From Hirschia baltica ATCC 49814 (GTDB lineage Bacteria; Pseudomonadota; Alphaproteobacteria; Caulobacterales; Hyphomonadaceae), in NCBI RefSeq assembly GCF_000023785.1, contig NC_012982.1, positions 2,728,001 through 2,792,000 of the forward strand: 64,000 bases of DNA. Direction: 5' to 3'. Of the stretch, positions 57,220 through 64,000 are shown in pieces (the stretch's first letter is position 1; each line of letters begins with the position of its first letter). The notes below the pieces were generated by a model. The model saw only the letters and a program-made list of their open reading frames with translations, was not told the DNA's origin and ran no database searches. A program made the position numbers and the translations under genes.

Positions 57220-58143
57220 ATGATACAAAACAACAAAACCGCCCCCTACAAATACAAAGAAAAACTTGTAGATCTCGGCGAAATAAAAATGAATTACATC
57301 GTGGCAGGGGCAGACGTTTCCCCTGCACTCCTCCTTATTCCTGGACAAACTGAATCATGGTGGGGATTTGAGGCTGCTATAGAAAAACTCGAGTCAAATT
57401 TTCAGGTTTTTGCGATAGACCTACGCGGCCAAGGCAAAAGCACACAAACTCCGGGACGTTATTCATTGAACCTCATGGGTAACGATCTTGTACGCTTCAT
57501 TTCTCTCGTAATTAAACGTCCAGTGATCGTCAGCGGCAACTCATCTGGCGGCCTCCTAGCCGCGTGGCTATCAGCCTACGCCATGCCTAACCAAATTCGG
57601 GCTATACACTGTGAAGATGCACCTTTTTTTACCGCAGAAAAAGCTCCACTTTACGGCCATGCCATCCAACAAGCGGCAGGCCCAATCTTTTCACTGATGA
57701 GCAAATTTCTAGGAGATCAGTGGAGCATAAACAACTGGGAAGGATTGAAGGCAGCACAAGCTAAAGACACTCACCCTGCCAACAAAATGATCTCTCAAGT
57801 TGAGCAGCCCCCTCAACACCTAAAAGAATACGATCCAGAATGGGGACGAGCATTTATAGAGGGAAAGTTCAACTTAAACAGCCCACACCACACCCTTTTA
57901 TCTGACATAAAAACACCAATGCTATACACACACCACATGCGGTTCGAGGACCCCCAAACCGGCCTATTAATTGGAGCTACCTCAGATTTTCAAGCATCAA
58001 AAATTAAGGAAATAGCACTCAAAACCGGTAATAGTTTTGAACTAATCGATGCACCCGATGCATTTCACTCGATGCATGAAGCAGACCCCCAAAGATTTGT
58101 GGATATCCTAACAAGCTGGATAGAGCGACTGAACCTTCAATAG
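57220..58143 (+). CDS. Alpha/beta hydrolase
   Basis: This 307-residue protein shows LLIPGQTESWWGFEAAIEKLE (oxyanion loop), FAIDLRGQGKSTQTPGRYSLN at about 67, the nucleophile in VSGNSSGGLLAAW at about 108 and the His in FHSMHEADP near 285. It has no signal peptide. GGGAAACCCAC precedes the ATG. It may hydrolyse an ester or lactone or open a C-C bond in the product of the sulfatase. It is ten bases behind that gene, and 107 bases before the TetR gene. Confidence 0.87.
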   Translation: MIQNNKTAPYKYKEKLVDLGEIKMNYIVAGADVSPALLLIPGQTESWWGFEAAIEKLESNFQVFAIDLRGQGKSTQTPGRYSLNLMGNDLVRFISLVIKRPVIVSGNSSGGLLAAWLSAYAMPNQIRAIHCEDAPFFTAEKAPLYGHAIQQAAGPIFSLMSKFLGDQWSINNWEGLKAAQAKDTHPANKMISQVEQPPQHLKEYDPEWGRAFIEGKFNLNSPHHTLLSDIKTPMLYTHHMRFEDPQTGLLIGATSDFQASKIKEIALKTGNSFELIDAPDAFHSMHEADPQRFVDILTSWIERLNLQ

Positions 58144-58190
58144 GTTTAAATAAAAAATCAGCGGCATTTCCGAAGAGAACCCTCTATTCC

Positions 58191-58224
58191 TTCAGAATAC
58201 AACTGATAATATAACTGTTCTGAA
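58191..58224. promoter_or_regulatory. Inverted-repeat operator candidate before the TetR gene
   Basis: TTCAGAA (58191-58197) and TTCTGAA (58218-58224) are perfect inverted arms. An AACTG direct repeat lies between them and a GATAATATAAC region overlaps a likely -10. It ends 26 bases before the TetR start, as expected for an autoregulatory operator. Confidence 0.45.
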
Positions 58225-58250
58225 TCATGCCCGACTAAAGGATCAGAACA

Positions 58251-58922
58251 ATGGACACCCATCAAACAGAATCCCCAGAAGCACGTCCGCTTGTAAAAAC
58301 TGATCGACGTTGGGTCAAAAACCACACTACGCTCCTAGCGATTGGAATAGAACTCATTAGCCAAAAGGGGGTCGAAAACATAACTATCGACCTAATCATT
58401 CAAAAGGCGGGCGTCTCCAAACAAACATTCAGCAATCACTTCCTTGATTTAGAGGCGCTTATAAAAGAAGTGTGGCATGATTCAATTCAACTCATAGAAA
58501 ATAAAGTTACTGCAGCTAACGCACACACTACAGATCCGGCCGAAAGGATCGCGCGCGGCATCGCAGTGTACGCACAATTAGCTATTAGCACACCAGATAG
58601 AATAGGCTTCCTTGTTCGGTATTGGTTTAACTCACCAGCCTCAGATCTCCGCAATCAAGGCCTAGAAACAGACCTATCTTCAGGGTTAATATCTGGCCGC
58701 TTCAAATTTTCGGATGTAGAAAGCGCCCTTCTATTTATTTTGGGCGGAGCTGGAGCAATGATCCGGAGAATTCTAGAGGCAAAGAGCGAGAATGAAGCGG
58801 TAGGTATCACTCAGGAGGTCTTAACTTTGATGATGAAAGCAATCGGGCTAAACACCCAAGACTCACTACTCGTCGCCACCAAAGCGACCGAAGAAATTGT
58901 TCGTTCAAAAACAATCCCCTAA
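58251..58922 (+). CDS. TetR-family transcriptional regulator
   Basis: This 223-residue protein has an N-terminal TetR helix-turn-helix: LAIGIELISQKGVENITIDLIIQ, then KAGVSKQTFSNHFLDLEALI. The C-terminal ligand domain is variable. AGGA sits eight bases before the ATG. It is downstream of the GST-sulfatase-hydrolase genes and probably represses them or itself through the inverted repeat at 58191-58224. It converges on the amidohydrolase gene with a four-base gap. Confidence 0.9.
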   Translation: MDTHQTESPEARPLVKTDRRWVKNHTTLLAIGIELISQKGVENITIDLIIQKAGVSKQTFSNHFLDLEALIKEVWHDSIQLIENKVTAANAHTTDPAERIARGIAVYAQLAISTPDRIGFLVRYWFNSPASDLRNQGLETDLSSGLISGRFKFSDVESALLFILGGAGAMIRRILEAKSENEAVGITQEVLTLMMKAIGLNTQDSLLVATKATEEIVRSKTIP

Positions 58923-58926
58923 AATA

Positions 58927-59982
58927 CTAATGACAACACCGTTTCGCAAACCTAGGAAACAGGCGGGCAGCATTGCTATATCGCACCATGCTCATTTCAT
59001 CTGCCGACATTGGAAGCTCACCAATAGCGGCAGCTGACATTTTAACAATTGGTTCTGGCGTAAAGGGGTAATCTGACCCAAAGAGTATATTAGTGACTGG
59101 AGCAACCGACTTTAGCGCAGAAAATTGCACTCCAGTTGCTGAAAGCGCCAAATCATAATTAAACTTAGACATTGCCGACATAGTTTCAAATGCCGACATC
59201 TGCTTTTGACCCAATGCGGGCAACTGCCCAATTCCCGCTATCCTTTGAGAAAGAAAGGGCAGCACGCCTCCCGCATGCGAGACGATGAATTCAATATTTG
59301 GATATTGAGAGAGCCGTCTTGAAAGCACCAAATCAACCATTGTACGCGTTGTCTCGAACGGAAATTCCAACATTGGTGCCGGCAAACCCAGATTGAAAGC
59401 TTCAAAACAGCATGGAGAAGTTGGATGCACAAAACAAGTCACGCCACGTTCATTCAACACTGAAAACAACGGCTCAAATTTCTTATTCCCCAGATACAGA
59501 CCGTCAACATTTGTGGGCAACGCAACTCCATCGACCCCAAGCTCATCAAGACAAAACACAAGCTCTTCTCTCGCCATTTGAATGTCTTGAAGAGGCAATA
59601 TTGAAAGCACCCCAAACCTATCCGGGTGTCGCGTTCGAATGTCAGCGCCAGCTATATTAACCTGCCGGCAGACCTTTTTTTCTTCCGATGAAGATAAAAA
59701 GGTTAAAAACGGTGACGATACAGAAAGCAATGCGCCCGATATCCCTGCACTATCCATAACTCCCAATGCAGCCTCTTCGGACCATTCAGGAATAGGCATG
59801 CCACCATCCAGCGCTGTCAAACCAGCCCTAGCAAGTACTTCCTTGTAAATTGGTGGCAAAAAATGCGCATGAACATCTATCATACCACGCACTACGGCTC
59901 CCCCAGCTTTTGCCCCCGCCGCTGATGCCATCACAGCAGCCCCCGCTCCATTAACGACTGTCCGCCGTGTTATTTTGCTCAC
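58927..59982 (-). CDS. Exported amidohydrolase (ACMSD/amidohydrolase_2 family)
   Basis: This 351-residue protein starts MSKITRRTVVNGAGAAVMAS, a twin-arginine signal. The TIM-barrel metal motif is MIDVHAHFLPPIY at about residue 34. FVHPTSP at about 195, FIVSHAGGVLPFL at about 245 and LFGSDYPFTPE at about 310 supply the His and Asp ligands. Relatives decarboxylate or hydrate aromatic-derived acids (ACMSD, gamma-resorcylate decarboxylase). Its GTG start overlaps the upstream TetR gene by 32 bases, so they are co-transcribed. Confidence 0.87.
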   Translation of the reverse strand: MSKITRRTVVNGAGAAVMASAAGAKAGGAVVRGMIDVHAHFLPPIYKEVLARAGLTALDGGMPIPEWSEEAALGVMDSAGISGALLSVSSPFLTFLSSSEEKKVCRQVNIAGADIRTRHPDRFGVLSILPLQDIQMAREELVFCLDELGVDGVALPTNVDGLYLGNKKFEPLFSVLNERGVTCFVHPTSPCCFEAFNLGLPAPMLEFPFETTRTMVDLVLSRRLSQYPNIEFIVSHAGGVLPFLSQRIAGIGQLPALGQKQMSAFETMSAMSKFNYDLALSATGVQFSALKSVAPVTNILFGSDYPFTPEPIVKMSAAAIGELPMSADEMSMVRYSNAARLFPRFAKRCCH

Positions 59983-60670
59983 GATTACTTTTACCTCTTA
60001 CAATTTGCTCAATCGCGACAGCCGAGATTGAGGAAGCTTCTTCTGTCTCAATTCCCAACCCTCGCAAAACCATCATTATGAGATGACGTCCAAGAGACGT
60101 TACGGAGCTGACGTTTTGGTCATTAATCATATTCACCATCCCCGCATAACCTGCCCCAACAATAAAAGCAGCTGCACTTTGAGCTGAAGGGATAGTAAAA
60201 CGCCCCTGAGAAACCCCAGCTCTAGCATCAGCAAACGTGCCACGATTCACATGAGTCGTTATCGAGTTGCTATTATGAGCATCCAACTGGAGAACAATCG
60301 AAACATACTGAGGCTCATCAATTACAAACCTAAAATACACACTCAATGCCCGCGCAACTCTAACAGCCGGATCCTCAACGCAATCATTGACTTCATTTAC
60401 ACGGGCCATAATTTTTTCACGAATCTCATCTCTAACAGCATGTAAAACATCACTTTTTTCTTGAAAATGGTTGTAAAAACTCCCCTTAGAAACCCCCGCC
60501 TCCAAGACAATGTCATCAATAGACACTGCATCAACTGGGAATTTAGAGAAAATTCTATGTCCCGCAGCCACCAGAGCGGACCGCGTTTCTCCTCGTTTAG
60601 AAAACGTTCTTTTTTTCAATGCTTTACTTTCTTGCTCACACGAAACCAACAAAGGCCAAAGACCCAACAC
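59951..60670 (-). CDS. TetR-family transcriptional regulator
   Basis: This protein is up to 239 residues. The start is unsure: a GTG at 60670 has no binding site, and a TTG at 60619 preceded by AAGAAAG would give 222 residues starting LKKRTFSKRGETRS. The helix-turn-helix is ALVAAGHRIFSKFPVDAVSIDDIVLEAGVSKGSFYNHFQEKSDVL. The C-terminal domain resembles that of the TetR at 58251-58922 in layout. It is likely to control the Tat-exported amidohydrolase and perhaps the divergent TonB receptor. Confidence 0.88.
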   Translation of the reverse strand: MLGLWPLLVSCEQESKALKKRTFSKRGETRSALVAAGHRIFSKFPVDAVSIDDIVLEAGVSKGSFYNHFQEKSDVLHAVRDEIREKIMARVNEVNDCVEDPAVRVARALSVYFRFVIDEPQYVSIVLQLDAHNSNSITTHVNRGTFADARAGVSQGRFTIPSAQSAAAFIVGAGYAGMVNMINDQNVSSVTSLGRHLIMMVLRGLGIETEEASSISAVAIEQIVRGKSNREQNNTADSR

Positions 60671-60989
60671 ACCACATTATGCCAGATCTTGCAGCAAGCA
60701 CCAAACCTACCTCCCCTCAACCACCTCAAACAAGTATTTTATAAATAAAGATTATATTCATCCACAAGCACTTATCAATAAAAAATTCAAAATTACCATA
60801 ATCTATTGTTTTAATTATATAAAATTCACAAAACCCACTCAAAATCGCGAATAACCGAGCCAAACCAACAATATATATTGACTTTTTCGTCATAATTTGG
60901 ACAGTTAGAGAAAGGGGAAACAAAACCCAACAAAACAGAACAACCACACACCAACCACAAAGTGTGGAGAAGTTTCTCGGGAGGAAACA
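60671..60989. other. Divergent control region, TetR gene to TonB receptor
   Basis: This 319-base AT-rich region has no gene. It holds the perfect palindrome CAATATATATTG at 60869-60880, followed by a possible CATAAT -10 at 60891-60896 for the receptor. The palindrome would overlap its -35 position. GGGAGG five bases before the receptor ATG is a strong ribosome binding site. Confidence 0.5.
60869..60880. promoter_or_regulatory. Palindrome, candidate TetR operator
   Basis: CAATATATATTG is a perfect 12-base palindrome. It is 109 bases upstream of the TonB receptor start and lies between it and the TetR gene. A perfect palindrome between divergent genes where one is a TetR is typical for such operators, but AT-rich chance palindromes are common. 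Confidence 0.4.
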
Positions 60990-63215
60990 ATGGACTTTAA
61001 AATACTTTCATCGACGGTATCCGTTTTCGCAGTCATCATAGCGCAATCAGGAATGTCTGCGGCAATGGCACAAACGGAAACCACACCAGAAGCACCACAC
61101 ACAACGGAGACATCGCCAACTATCGAAGAAAGCAGCGATACCCGCTTAGAAACTGTCTACGTCACCGCCACCAAAAGAAATGAAAGTGCGCAAGACATTC
61201 CAATCGCAATAAACGTTGTTGACGGCAACCTTCTTGCAAGCAAAGGAGTTGGCTCGCTTTTACAAATTGAAGACCTAGCACCTGGCGTACAATTAGTTCG
61301 CTCACCCACAGGAAAATCAAGAACCGGAGTAACAATACGTGGATTAGGCTCATCACCCGGTACATCTTTGTTCGAAAGCTCAGTCAGCCTATTTGTGGAT
61401 GGCGTCTATGCGCCAAGAAGCAGAGAATTTACTTCAGCCCTCTTCGATGTGGAGCGAATTGAAGTCATCAAAGGCACACAAGCAGCCTTACTTGGGAAAA
61501 ACACTAGCGCCGGCGCAATAAATGTCATCCCCCGCAAACCAAGCGACGAATTCAGCGCTGAACTTACAAGCTCCTACGAGTTCGAACTTGAATCAACATC
61601 CCTGGTCGGCACAACCGACATTCCACTATCAGACACACTAAAACTCCGTGTCGCCACACAGCTCACAGACCAAGGCGGGTGGACAGAGAATATAATTAGC
61701 GGCGAGAAAGCTACAGCGATGGAAGATTTCTCCATTCGCAGCGTCCTCGTCTACGAACCCACACACAACATTGACTTCACACTACTAGCCCAAACATCTC
61801 AAACAGACCTATCGGGCACGCCCGCTGAAATTGTCGTAACATCACCGCTAGCAAACGCCTTACAAGCAGCAAACGGATACCCCAACACACCAGATGGTGA
61901 ACTAAATAGAAAAAATGCAAACGGCCTAAACTACCCCGGTGAACCTGCAACTGAAAACCTAAAAAATGACCGATTGCAACTCACCGCCAATTTCAATATA
62001 GGCGAGCACACACTCACCTCTGTCTCAGGCTGGTCGGCATACCAAACAGAAGGCACAGTTGACGCAGACGGCCTTGCTGGAAACTACCTCTACCAAGAAG
62101 ACAATGAAAAAAGTGGCCAATTCCTTCAAGAAATACGACTAGTATCGCCATCTCATGAAAAATTCGACTATGTCATAGGCGGCATGTATTTCGACAACCT
62201 TCTAAAAGCAAATATCTTCACTGACGTAGAATACCCTTTTGGACCAGCACCAGGCGTCAACATTGCCGGTGCATATTTGACAAATTTCAATCAAAAAACA
62301 GATGCTTGGTCCATTTTTGGGCAAGGGACCTACCAAGTATCAGACAGATTCCGCACGATAGCAGGCATGAGATACACCGATGAAAACAAGAGTTTCACAA
62401 CCTCGCGCACACTCATAAGACCAGGGCTCTATAGTTTAGTCGTTTTCCCACCTACACCAGAAATCATTCTAGAAAGAAGCGAAGACAATTTCGATTACTC
62501 TGGCGCACTTCAATACGATGTAGCTGATACCATAATGACATATTTATCCTATGGCAAAGGCACAAAAGCGGGTGGCTTCACAGATTCAGCATCAAATTTA
62601 GCAAATTCAGAATTTGATGCTGAAACAGCAAAAACATTAGAAGCTGGGATGAAATGGAATGGCGCAGGGTGGCAAATGAACACCGCCGCCTTCAAAACCG
62701 AAATAGATGGCTTTCAAGTTGTCACTTTTGACGGATCACGATTTGTTGTCAGCAACACAGATTTAGAGAGTACCGGATTCGAAATTGAAGGTTTCTGGCA
62801 AGCCACCAACAATCTTCGAGTAATGGCCAATACAACATTTGCAGAAGCGCGAAATAGAGCAACTGGAAATAGAATTCCTAATGCACCAGACAACACAGGC
62901 TCAATCGGAATTGACTATAACCGTGATATTAATAGCAAATTGACTTTGAATGCGAACGGCTCACTAGATTGGCGCTCTGACGTTACCTATCAACAAGACC
63001 CCGATGCAGCAGTGCGTGGAGAAAATTTTACCACCCTCAACCTATCAATAGGCATTGCAGCACCAGAAAAAAATTGGGAGTTAAGCCTAATTGGCCGCAA
63101 CCTAACAAATGAAAATTCAGCATCATTCGCATACCCAACACCCTTTGTTGGTTCATCTAGCGCAACATCAGAAATGCCGCGAACGATCGCACTACAGGCC
63201 AAATTTTCTTACTAA
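60990..63215 (+). CDS. TonB-dependent outer-membrane receptor
   Basis: This 741-residue protein has GGGAGG before the ATG and a signal peptide ending near AAMAQ. The TonB-box-like ETVYVTATKRNES is followed by the plug (IPIAINVVDGNLL, VTIRGLGSSPGTSLFESS, DVERIEVIKGTQAALLGKNTSAGAIN) and a barrel ending in aromatic FSY. This is the same catabolic receptor style as the one at 6488-8797. It has a strong terminator directly after it and a TetR gene divergent upstream, so its expression is probably substrate-dependent. Confidence 0.92.
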   Translation: MDFKILSSTVSVFAVIIAQSGMSAAMAQTETTPEAPHTTETSPTIEESSDTRLETVYVTATKRNESAQDIPIAINVVDGNLLASKGVGSLLQIEDLAPGVQLVRSPTGKSRTGVTIRGLGSSPGTSLFESSVSLFVDGVYAPRSREFTSALFDVERIEVIKGTQAALLGKNTSAGAINVIPRKPSDEFSAELTSSYEFELESTSLVGTTDIPLSDTLKLRVATQLTDQGGWTENIISGEKATAMEDFSIRSVLVYEPTHNIDFTLLAQTSQTDLSGTPAEIVVTSPLANALQAANGYPNTPDGELNRKNANGLNYPGEPATENLKNDRLQLTANFNIGEHTLTSVSGWSAYQTEGTVDADGLAGNYLYQEDNEKSGQFLQEIRLVSPSHEKFDYVIGGMYFDNLLKANIFTDVEYPFGPAPGVNIAGAYLTNFNQKTDAWSIFGQGTYQVSDRFRTIAGMRYTDENKSFTTSRTLIRPGLYSLVVFPPTPEIILERSEDNFDYSGALQYDVADTIMTYLSYGKGTKAGGFTDSASNLANSEFDAETAKTLEAGMKWNGAGWQMNTAAFKTEIDGFQVVTFDGSRFVVSNTDLESTGFEIEGFWQATNNLRVMANTTFAEARNRATGNRIPNAPDNTGSIGIDYNRDINSKLTLNANGSLDWRSDVTYQQDPDAAVRGENFTTLNLSIGIAAPEKNWELSLIGRNLTNENSASFAYPTPFVGSSSATSEMPRTIALQAKFSY

Positions 63216-63294
63216 ATAAACACTCCACCTACTCGGCAAGCAAAAAGTGTCAGAGCAGGTGCACCCATCTCTTCCCTCGGGCGCATGCTCATTA

Positions 63295-63336
63295 AAGGGG
63301 TACCCATCTTACATACTTGGGTACCCCTTCTTTTTT
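63295..63336 (+). terminator. Rho-independent terminator of the TonB receptor
   Basis: AAGGGGTACCC (63295-63305) pairs perfectly with GGGTACCCCTT (63319-63329) around a 13-base loop, followed by CTTTTTT. It lies about 80 bases after the stop codon. Confidence 0.9.
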
Positions 63337-63361
63337 CACACCCCAAAAATCCAAACTAAAA

Positions 63362-63397
63362 AGCCGAAGGTCTACATTCTAACGCAAACCTTCGGCT
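63362..63397 (-). terminator. Terminator of the small minus-strand gene
   Basis: AGCCGAAGGT (63362-63371) pairs with ACCTTCGGCT (63388-63397). Read on the minus strand the stem is followed by TTTTTAG. It follows the 99-residue gene that ends at 63448. Confidence 0.82.
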
Positions 63398-63447
63398 AAT
63401 TTAATAGAGCCGCAGCCCTCAATATTTTATTTTTAATATACGTTAAA

Positions 63448-63747
63448 CTATGTACAACGCACACCCGAAAATGGAAAACTACCAAATGCACCAGCTTTAA
63501 CATTACCGGAAATTTTATCTCCCTCAAACTCTCCCGTAAATTCTAAAGTTATAGGAAGAGGGACAGAGACTTTAGTCTGCCAGCTAACTTGATTTCCACT
63601 TATTTTGCCAGATGTTATATCGCCGCCACCCTGAGCACCTGATTGCCCCCCCCCCAGCACATCCCCTTCAACACTAAACTCAGCAACACTTACTTGAGCC
63701 CCCATTGGTGTTTGAGCAGTCAACTCCCAACGTCCATCTATAGCCAT
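63448..63747 (-). CDS. Small unknown protein with a poly-G tract
   Basis: This 99-residue protein has AAAGGG before the ATG and a terminator after it, so it is a real gene. The sequence (IDGRWELTAQTPMGAQVSVAEF, then GKISGNQVSWQTKV and LEFTGEFEGDKISGN) suggests a small beta-barrel-like fold with repeating G-x-I-S-G-N hairpins. The family has no function I can name. The codons for VLGGGQ include a run of ten G (63646-63655), which is prone to slippage. It follows the FAD hydroxylase gene on the same strand by 52 bases. Confidence 0.75.
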   Translation of the reverse strand: MAIDGRWELTAQTPMGAQVSVAEFSVEGDVLGGGQSGAQGGGDITSGKISGNQVSWQTKVSVPLPITLEFTGEFEGDKISGNVKAGAFGSFPFSGVRCT

Positions 63748-63799
63748 GTTTCAATTCCCTTTATGACAAGTTTCGTAAAAAATATTTCCGTCGAAATGC

Positions 63800-64000
63800 T
63801 CACAGACGTGTTTTCCAATCTTCGACCAAGCTTGCCGGCTCACCCGTCCCAAAAACATAGTGATCAGGACGAATCAGAACAGCATTGACCTCATGCAAAT
63901 CAAGCCAACCCAACAATAATTGATGAAACGGCTTCAATGCGGGATCCAGAATAGACTTTATCGTTATATACGTATCATCTATTACCCCAACAACGTCTCT
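63800..64000 (-). CDS. FAD-dependent aromatic hydroxylase, C-terminal end (cut by window edge)
   Basis: A 66-residue frame enters at the right edge on the minus strand and stops at 63800. It has no start in the window. The text LHEVNAVLIRPDHYVFGTGE is the typical C-terminal thioredoxin-like tail of MhpA/phenol-hydroxylase-type FAD monooxygenases, where A-x-L-x-RPDHYVFG is characteristic. These enzymes hydroxylate phenols or hydroxyphenyl-propanoates with NAD(P)H and O2. It lies directly upstream of the 99-residue gene and may be its operon partner. Confidence 0.75.
   Translation of the reverse strand, partial: RDVVGVIDDTYITIKSILDPALKPFHQLLLGWLDLHEVNAVLIRPDHYVFGTGEPASLVEDWKTRL

Noticed and set aside
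1-64000. CRISPR arrays, tRNA or rRNA genes, insertion sequences and phage genes
   Set aside because: No regularly spaced repeats, cloverleaf-like tRNA ends, transposase motifs or phage structural genes were recognised by eye. A dedicated scan could still find a small item.

Overview
The window is a 64 kb stretch of low-GC (by eye about 43%), densely coded bacterial DNA, almost entirely catabolic. The style points to a Gram-negative, probably an alphaproteobacterium of the hyphomonad, sphingomonad or kordiimonad kind: three TonB-dependent outer-membrane receptors, many MFS carriers, Rieske and TauD-type oxygenases, SDR dehydrogenases, a CoA-transferase, and AraC, TetR, IclR, MocR and LuxR-LAL regulators. 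No ribosomal or housekeeping block, tRNA, phage, insertion sequence or CRISPR was seen, so the exact taxon cannot be fixed from the sequence. Genes run off both ends.

Left part (1-12.3 kb): an MFS carrier, a RutA-like flavin monooxygenase, an M20 amidohydrolase and a RutF-like flavin reductase form a forward set. It faces a reverse set of a ferredoxin reductase, a TauD dioxygenase, a TonB receptor and an MFS carrier. A decayed GntR-type regulator fragment, an EamA transporter and a RutE-like nitroreductase follow.

Centre-left (12.3-26.8 kb): this is the most unusual part. A tight reverse operon encodes a Rieske oxygenase, AraC regulator, VOC protein, MFS carrier, ribokinase and SDR. Upstream of it lie an AraC regulator fused in one reading frame to a complete acetamidase/formamidase, and then a second, free-standing acetamidase/formamidase. 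An extradiol (LigB/DODA-type) dioxygenase and a BASS-type transporter run divergently. A near-identical 15-19 base element sits, in the same orientation, 55-75 bases before the TonB receptor, the Rieske oxygenase and the extradiol dioxygenase. I read these as one AraC-controlled regulon: uptake, ring hydroxylation, ring cleavage, then amide/formamide hydrolysis. The substrate is inferred to be a nitrogen-containing aromatic or heterocycle and is not proven.

Centre (27-44.9 kb): ALDH and SDR diverge from a CoA-transferase and IclR. A coupled reverse operon of HyuA-type hydantoinase/oxoprolinase, DUF917, NCS1 permease and M20 dipeptidase follows. Then come three exported amide hydrolases (two YtcJ-type, one M20D), an AAHS-type carrier, and a MaoC hydratase/HpcH-CitE lyase pair.

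Right part (45-64 kb): a siderophore-type TonB receptor lies next to a 905-residue LAL regulator. Then come proC with a PaiB-like flavoprotein and a divergent MocR regulator, an exported HSL-family esterase, a GST-sulfatase-hydrolase-TetR set, a Tat-exported amidohydrolase with its TetR, a third TonB receptor, a small unknown protein containing a ten-base G tract, and the C-terminal end of an FAD aromatic hydroxylase.

Several starts were moved inward from the longest open frame, because a good ribosome binding site, a signal peptide or an upstream stop codon or hairpin pointed to the shorter form. All similarities are recalled from family knowledge, not searched.
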